Assembly: GCF_001424755.1 (NCBI RefSeq)
Contig: NZ_LMRF01000001.1
Location: 517,294 to 581,293, forward strand
DNA: 64,000 nt
Direction of reading: 5' to 3'
Origin: Marmoricola sp. Leaf446
GTDB lineage: Bacteria > Actinomycetota > Actinomycetes > Propionibacteriales > Nocardioidaceae
Below the pieces are notes generated by a model. That model had not been told where the DNA came from, made no database searches, and saw only the letters and a program-made list of their open reading frames with translations. This document shows, piece by piece, positions 61,982 to 64,000 of the stretch. Within the stretch, counting starts at the first letter, position 1; each line of letters begins with the position of its first letter. A program made the position numbers and the translations under genes.

Positions 61982-62659
61982 ATGAGCACCCCCGAGATCG
62001 ACACCCCCGAGACCGACGCCGCGGCCGAGGTCGACGTCGCGACGGAGACCGAGGCCGCGCGCCAGCTCCGTTTCGAGCGCGACGCGCTGCCCTTCCTCGA
62101 CCAGCTCTACTCCGCGGCGATGCGGATGACGCGCAACCCCGCCGACGCCGAGGACCTGGTCCAGGAGACCTTCGCCAAGGCCTACGGCAACTTCCACCAG
62201 TTCCGTCCCGGCACCAACCTCAAGGCCTGGCTCTACCGGATCCTGACCAACACCTTCATCAACACCTACCGCAAGAAGCAGCGGCAGCCGCAGCAGTCGA
62301 TGGCCGAGGACGTCGAGGACTGGCAGCTCGCGCGCGCCGAGTCGCACTCCTCCTCGGGCCTGAAGTCCGCGGAGATGGAGGCGCTGGAGCACCTCCCCGA
62401 CTCCGACGTGAAGACGGCGCTGCAGAACCTCCCCGAGGACTTCCGGCTCGCGGTCTACCTCGCCGACGTCGAGGGGTTCCCCTACAAGGAGATCGCCGAG
62501 ATCATGGAGACGCCGATCGGCACCGTGATGTCGCGGCTGCACCGGGGCCGTCGCCAGCTGCGCCAGATGCTCACCGAGTACGTCCGCGAGAACGACCTGC
62601 TGCGCGCGGAGACCGTGGACGCCAAGGTCGGCGCCAGCACCCCGGAGGCGGCCCGATGA
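61982..62659 (+). CDS. sigR: ECF sigma factor SigR (SigH-type, thiol-oxidative stress)
   Basis: A 225-residue ECF sigma factor closely like SigR/SigH: region 2 [20 protein letters not shown] and region 4 [20 protein letters not shown]. It controls thioredoxin and mycothiol genes and is held by the zinc protein RsrA, encoded next. TAGGCT at 61968-61973, eight bases before the ATG, may be a constitutive leaderless promoter. In the same frame a GTG at 61898 with ribosome site AGGGGAG (61883-61889) would give a form 28 residues longer, as in the SigR' of Streptomyces. Confidence 0.96.
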   Translation: MSTPEIDTPETDAAAEVDVATETEAARQLRFERDALPFLDQLYSAAMRMTRNPADAEDLVQETFAKAYGNFHQFRPGTNLKAWLYRILTNTFINTYRKKQRQPQQSMAEDVEDWQLARAESHSSSGLKSAEMEALEHLPDSDVKTALQNLPEDFRLAVYLADVEGFPYKEIAEIMETPIGTVMSRLHRGRRQLRQMLTEYVRENDLLRAETVDAKVGASTPEAAR

Positions 62660-62973
62660 GCCGCGACGACCGCCGCCCCCAGGCGGCGACGACCTCCTCG
62701 CTGGAGGGCGTGGACGCCGCCGACTGCTCGGAGGTACTGGGCCGCGTCTTCTTCTTCCTCGACAACGAGCTCGACCAGGCCGACTGCGCGCAGATCGAGC
62801 ACCACCTCGAGGAGTGCGGCCCCTGCCTGGCGCGCTACGACCTCGAGCGCACCGTCAAGACGCTGGTCGCGCGGTCGTGCAGCGAGCGGGCGCCCGAGAC
62901 GCTGCGCCAGCGCGTGATGGTCTCGATCCGCGAGGTGCAGGTCGAGATCGTCCGGCGCGACCCGTCGTCCTGA
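62656..62973 (+). CDS. rsrA: mycothiol-system anti-sigma factor RsrA
   Basis: A 105-residue zinc anti-sigma (ZAS) protein. The redox zinc site is HHLEECGPC: His50, Cys54 and Cys57 (HxxxCxxC), with Cys24 as the likely fourth ligand and trigger disulfide partner. Disulfide stress releases zinc and frees SigR. Its ATG overlaps the sigR stop (ATGA), keeping sigma and anti-sigma levels matched. Confidence 0.95.
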   Translation: MSRDDRRPQAATTSSLEGVDAADCSEVLGRVFFFLDNELDQADCAQIEHHLEECGPCLARYDLERTVKTLVARSCSERAPETLRQRVMVSIREVQVEIVRRDPSS

Positions 62974-63067
62974 CGGACGCCTGATTCGCCTCGGACGGCC
63001 CCGCCTGCGAGGATGTACGCCGCTCCCGCTCCGCACCGCGGGGGCCGACCCACCACAGGAGGACCTC

Positions 63068-63142
63068 ATGGGCAAGACCGGCCGCAAGCGCCGCGCTCGC
63101 AAGAAGAAGGGCGCCAACCACGGCAAGCGTCCCAACGCCTGA
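63068..63142 (+). CDS. 50S ribosomal protein bL37
   Basis: A 24-residue, strongly basic protein (MGKTGRKRRARKKKGANHGK then RPNA), matching the very small actinobacterial ribosomal protein bL37. It is too short for ordinary ORF calling. AGGAGG lies five to ten bases before the ATG. Its place after sigR-rsrA agrees with other actinobacteria. A terminator hairpin follows at 63183. Confidence 0.93.
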   Translation: MGKTGRKRRARKKKGANHGKRPNA

Positions 63143-63182
63143 GCGACCCGCTCTCGCGATGACGCCGTCGTCGTTCGCAACG

Positions 63183-63208
63183 AGCCCCGGACCCGTCGGT
63201 CCGGGGCT
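63183..63208 (+). terminator. hairpin terminator after bL37
   Basis: A perfect 11-bp stem AGCCCCGGACC with GGTCCGGGGCT, loop CGTC, followed by CTTGTG. It lies 40 bases after the bL37 stop and 28 bases before the next gene, so it should separate the two transcripts. Confidence 0.75.
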
Positions 63209-63236
63209 CTTGTGCGTCCTCTGGGAGGATGGGGGC

Positions 63237-63758
63237 ATGACCGGCCTCGACCCAGCTCTCGACCTCGGGACCGTCCTCCTCCAGGGCCACGACATGATCG
63301 GCGAGAGCATCGCGGTCCACGACCGCCGGTGGGGCATGAGCGAGGCCACCGCCTGGCGGCTGGACCAGCAGGCGGCCCGCGTCGAGTGGGACCTCGCCGA
63401 CGGCCGCACCGCCTGGGCCCCCGCCCAGGTGCTGGGCTCGTACAACGCCGCGGCCGGCACCTTCGTGTGGGCCTGGGACAACCCGACCCTGCTCGACGAG
63501 GTCAGCGAGACCGCCTGGCGGGTCCGCGACTACGGCGTGGCCCACGAGGTCTTCGCCCTCACCACCTCGCCGCTGCGGCTCGACCTCGACCAGCTGCGCG
63601 ACCTCGTCGCCCTGGCCTTCCGGGTCGGCGGCTGCACCGGTCTGTTCCACCCCACCCGCGAGCACCTCACGACTTACGTCGTCTTCGGCCGCGTGACCAT
63701 CGAGCCGGCCGCGGGGGCCGAGGCCGAGGCCGAGCAGTTCGAGGTGCAGCTGCCGTGA
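63237..63758 (+). CDS. DUF6882-like hypothetical protein
   Basis: A 173-residue soluble protein of unknown function. Its build matches proteins labelled DUF6882: WDLADGRTAWAPAQVLGSYN, then FVWAWDNPTLLDEVSETAWRVRDYG with many tryptophans, and a C-terminal VGGCTGLFHP. The ATG at 63237 with GGAGGATGGGGG upstream is preferred to earlier in-frame starts, which would overlap the terminator hairpin. Overlaps the next gene by GTGA. Confidence 0.75.
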   Translation: MTGLDPALDLGTVLLQGHDMIGESIAVHDRRWGMSEATAWRLDQQAARVEWDLADGRTAWAPAQVLGSYNAAAGTFVWAWDNPTLLDEVSETAWRVRDYGVAHEVFALTTSPLRLDLDQLRDLVALAFRVGGCTGLFHPTREHLTTYVVFGRVTIEPAAGAEAEAEQFEVQLP

Positions 63759-64000
63759 GGCTCGACCCCGCCGCTGCCCGCGACCTCGCCGGCACGCTCG
63801 AGCGCACCGTGGGGGAGGACGACACAGCCGTGGCCGTCGGCTCCGGCAGCCTCCCCGTCCTCGGCACGCCCGTGCTGCTGGCGTGGGCCGAGGCGGCCAC
63901 CTGCGCGGCCCTGGAGCCCGCCCTGGACGCCGGCGAGACCAGCGTCGGCACCCGGGTCGCCCTGGAGCACCAGGCGCCCTCGGTGGTCGGGGCGGTCGTC
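63755..64000 (+). CDS. thioesterase (hotdog, FlK-like), truncated by the window end
   Basis: The first 82 codons of a hotdog thioesterase resembling fluoroacetyl-CoA thioesterase-like proteins. LAWAEAATCAALEPALDAGE and SVGTRVALEHQAPSVVGAVV are typical family blocks. The full gene should be about 130 codons. GTG start overlaps the preceding stop. Substrate unknown. Confidence 0.8.
   Translation, partial: MRLDPAAARDLAGTLERTVGEDDTAVAVGSGSLPVLGTPVLLAWAEAATCAALEPALDAGETSVGTRVALEHQAPSVVGAVV

Noticed and set aside
61847-62659. TTG at 61847 as the sigR start
   Set aside because: It overlaps the -10 of the SigR promoter, so it would not be in the transcript. GTG 61898 or ATG 61982 are better.

Overview
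The window is very GC-rich, double-stranded-dense chromosomal DNA with frequent GTG starts, GTGA/ATGA start-stop overlaps and short intergenic gaps. The gene set (mycofactocin cluster, SigR with a zinc anti-sigma factor, SigB/F-type sigma factor, bL37, paired MoxR/VWA genes, aroA next to rsgA, DtxR/IdeR-type iron box) points to an actinobacterium, most like Nocardioides or a relative (Nocardioidaceae). That placement is inference from gene content. No tRNA, rRNA, CRISPR array, insertion sequence or prophage was seen.

Layout. 1-4,235: PLP desulfhydrase/ACC-deaminase-like gene, fatty acid desaturase, DsbA-like protein, SRPBCC protein, smpB and a repeat-rich gap. 4,236-8,623: GH15 glucoamylase-like enzyme, zwf and a SigB/F-type sigma factor. 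8,792-20,618: mycofactocin (MFT) region. It holds mftR, divergent mftA-B-C-D-E, an SDR oxidoreductase and mftF, then, facing it, a VWA/CoxE-like protein, a MoxR-like ATPase, an NDMA-dependent-type alcohol dehydrogenase and a divergent AcoR-like activator. The region reads as a cofactor factory, its client enzymes and their regulators. 20,756-22,475: ribokinase-like gene, then iron-boxed bfd-bfr. 22,570-32,151: glyoxylate/glycolate regulon, with an IclR regulator divergent from malate synthase G, a GlcG-like protein, glycolate oxidase glcDEF and a lactate/glycolate permease.

32,151-42,690: small mixed genes, including a four-gene K+-channel/lipoprotein/DUF350/ATP-grasp operon, an ECF sigma factor with a membrane partner, and a coupled cyclase-ankyrin-NYN operon. 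42,743-47,625: an MHS-family transporter and a second, larger MoxR/VWA pair. 47,759-50,639: two acyl-CoA dehydrogenases and a glutathione peroxidase. 50,802-58,412: housekeeping and membrane genes (DUF445, S4, FKBP, DUF4396, CBS, hisN-like, DUF2231, rsgA, aroA, DoxX). 58,473-64,000: an ECF sigma factor fused to a zinc anti-sigma-like and secreted domain, SRAP, an alpha/beta hydrolase, sigR-rsrA with a recognisable SigR promoter, bL37, a DUF6882-like gene and a partial thioesterase.

The most distinctive features are (i) the MFT region with its linked MoxR/CoxE pair, (ii) two families of dispersed structured repeats (three and two copies), all between convergent genes, and (iii) the sigR locus, whose promoters and two possible starts suggest a redox-switched protein isoform.
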